This document shows, piece by piece, positions 6,411 through 6,795 of a DNA stretch of 6,795 nt. The DNA comes from an uncultured Clostridia bacterium (GTDB taxonomy: Bacteria > Bacillota > Clostridia > Christensenellales > UBA1242), in contig CAKVNA010000040.1 in the NCBI GenBank assembly GCA_934776915.1, positions 1 through 6,795 on the forward strand, in the 5' to 3' direction. Under the pieces are notes generated by a model. That model did not search any database and was not told where the DNA came from. It saw only the letters and a program-made list of their open reading frames with translations. The stretch's first letter is position 1. Every line of letters begins with the position of its first letter. The position numbers were made by a program, and so were the translations under genes.

Positions 6411-6795
6411 TTATTTTTGGCAAGTTTCGTCAAGATATGTTGCTTGCACATCACTTACATGCAACAAAACTGCCACTGGATATTGATAATAAGCGTTGCT
6501 TAAAGCATAACTTCCACCCAAAACTCTTTGGTCAAACCCACCCATATGCCAGTTTATTGCCATGGCTTCTTCACGAGAAAGTTTGAAGAAGCTTGAAATG
6601 ATATATACAGATTTTTCACCATGTCCATAAGGCAAAGATTCGTCATAGGCATAATATGGTTGTTTGACCCATTCGCCATCAACTTTTACATTTCTAAGTT
6701 CCATCTTGTAGCAATCTACCTTGCATATGTCGTGCAAAAGTGACATTATAGTTGCCGATTCAAGCGACACTGTGTCTTGCCAGTTTTCGCCATAT
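6411..6795 (-). CDS. HD-domain phosphohydrolase, C-terminal fragment
   Basis: The last 127 residues are visible; the frame is open to the window edge and the start lies outside. The fragment carries a metal-dependent HD phosphohydrolase core: LLHDICK with the HD pair at fragment residues 21-22, a second His in PYGHGEKS (58), a third in INWHMGG (83) and a likely last ligand in HVSDVQATYLDE (Asp115). The spacing and the block running from KSVYII through INWHMGG to YPVAVLLH resemble a family of small Bacillota HD hydrolases distantly similar to the nuclease YhaM. Substrate is unknown; a nucleotide or RNA 3' end is plausible. A GTG at 6770 should not be taken as the start, since it would fall just before the metal site and remove the first helices of the domain. 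It is 23 nt upstream of polA and likely in the same operon. Confidence 0.85.
   Translation of the reverse strand, partial: YGENWQDTVSLESATIMSLLHDICKVDCYKMELRNVKVDGEWVKQPYYAYDESLPYGHGEKSVYIISSFFKLSREEAMAINWHMGGFDQRVLGGSYALSNAYYQYPVAVLLHVSDVQATYLDETCQK

Noticed and set aside
6565..6592. 9-bp inverted repeat with a 10-nt loop inside the HD gene
   Set aside because: It lies fully within conserved coding sequence, no T run follows it in either direction, and repeated Glu and Phe codons explain it.

Overview
The window is an AT-rich piece of a Bacillota (Firmicutes) genome, most likely an anaerobic member of class Clostridia. The evidence is the gene content and order (a DUF2953-like protein, a YtfJ/GerW-type protein, a D-Ala-D-Ala carboxypeptidase, RluB, then a BaiN/HI0933-type flavoprotein), the AT-rich codon choice, and a cysteine-rich exported carboxypeptidase. 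No rRNA, tRNA, CRISPR array, insertion sequence or prophage gene was found. The standard genetic code fits every gene.

All eight genes lie on the minus strand, so transcription runs from high to low coordinates. In that order they are: the C-terminal part of an HD-domain phosphohydrolase (6795-6411); polA, DNA polymerase I with an intact 5' nuclease, a degenerate proofreading domain and an intact polymerase (6387-3829); a small membrane-anchored lytic transglycosylase (3786-3247); a DUF2953-like membrane protein (3204-2671); a YtfJ/GerW-family protein (2659-2309); a penicillin-binding D-Ala-D-Ala carboxypeptidase (2296-1121); and the pseudouridine synthase rluB (1119-391). Gaps between these genes are 1 to 42 nt, and two Shine-Dalgarno sequences touch or overlap the preceding stop codon, so they look like one operon. 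A hairpin followed by a T run (382-344) ends it. A BaiN/HI0933-type flavoprotein gene then starts at 287 and runs off the left edge.

The genes combine DNA repair and replication (polA), cell-wall remodelling (lytic transglycosylase, carboxypeptidase), an envelope or sporulation-associated pair (DUF2953-like, YtfJ) and 23S rRNA modification (rluB). Two neighbourhoods common in Clostridia seem to be joined here: polA-coaE-transglycosylase, and (scpAB)-DUF2953-ytfJ-dacB-(spmAB)-rluB-flavoprotein. coaE, scpAB and spmAB are missing from their usual places.

No new multi-gene system was found. The most unusual local signal is a perfect 12-bp inverted repeat (3758-3792) around the ribosome-binding site and start codon of the transglycosylase gene. 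A T run follows it in the transcribed direction, so it could act as a translation-linked attenuator after polA.
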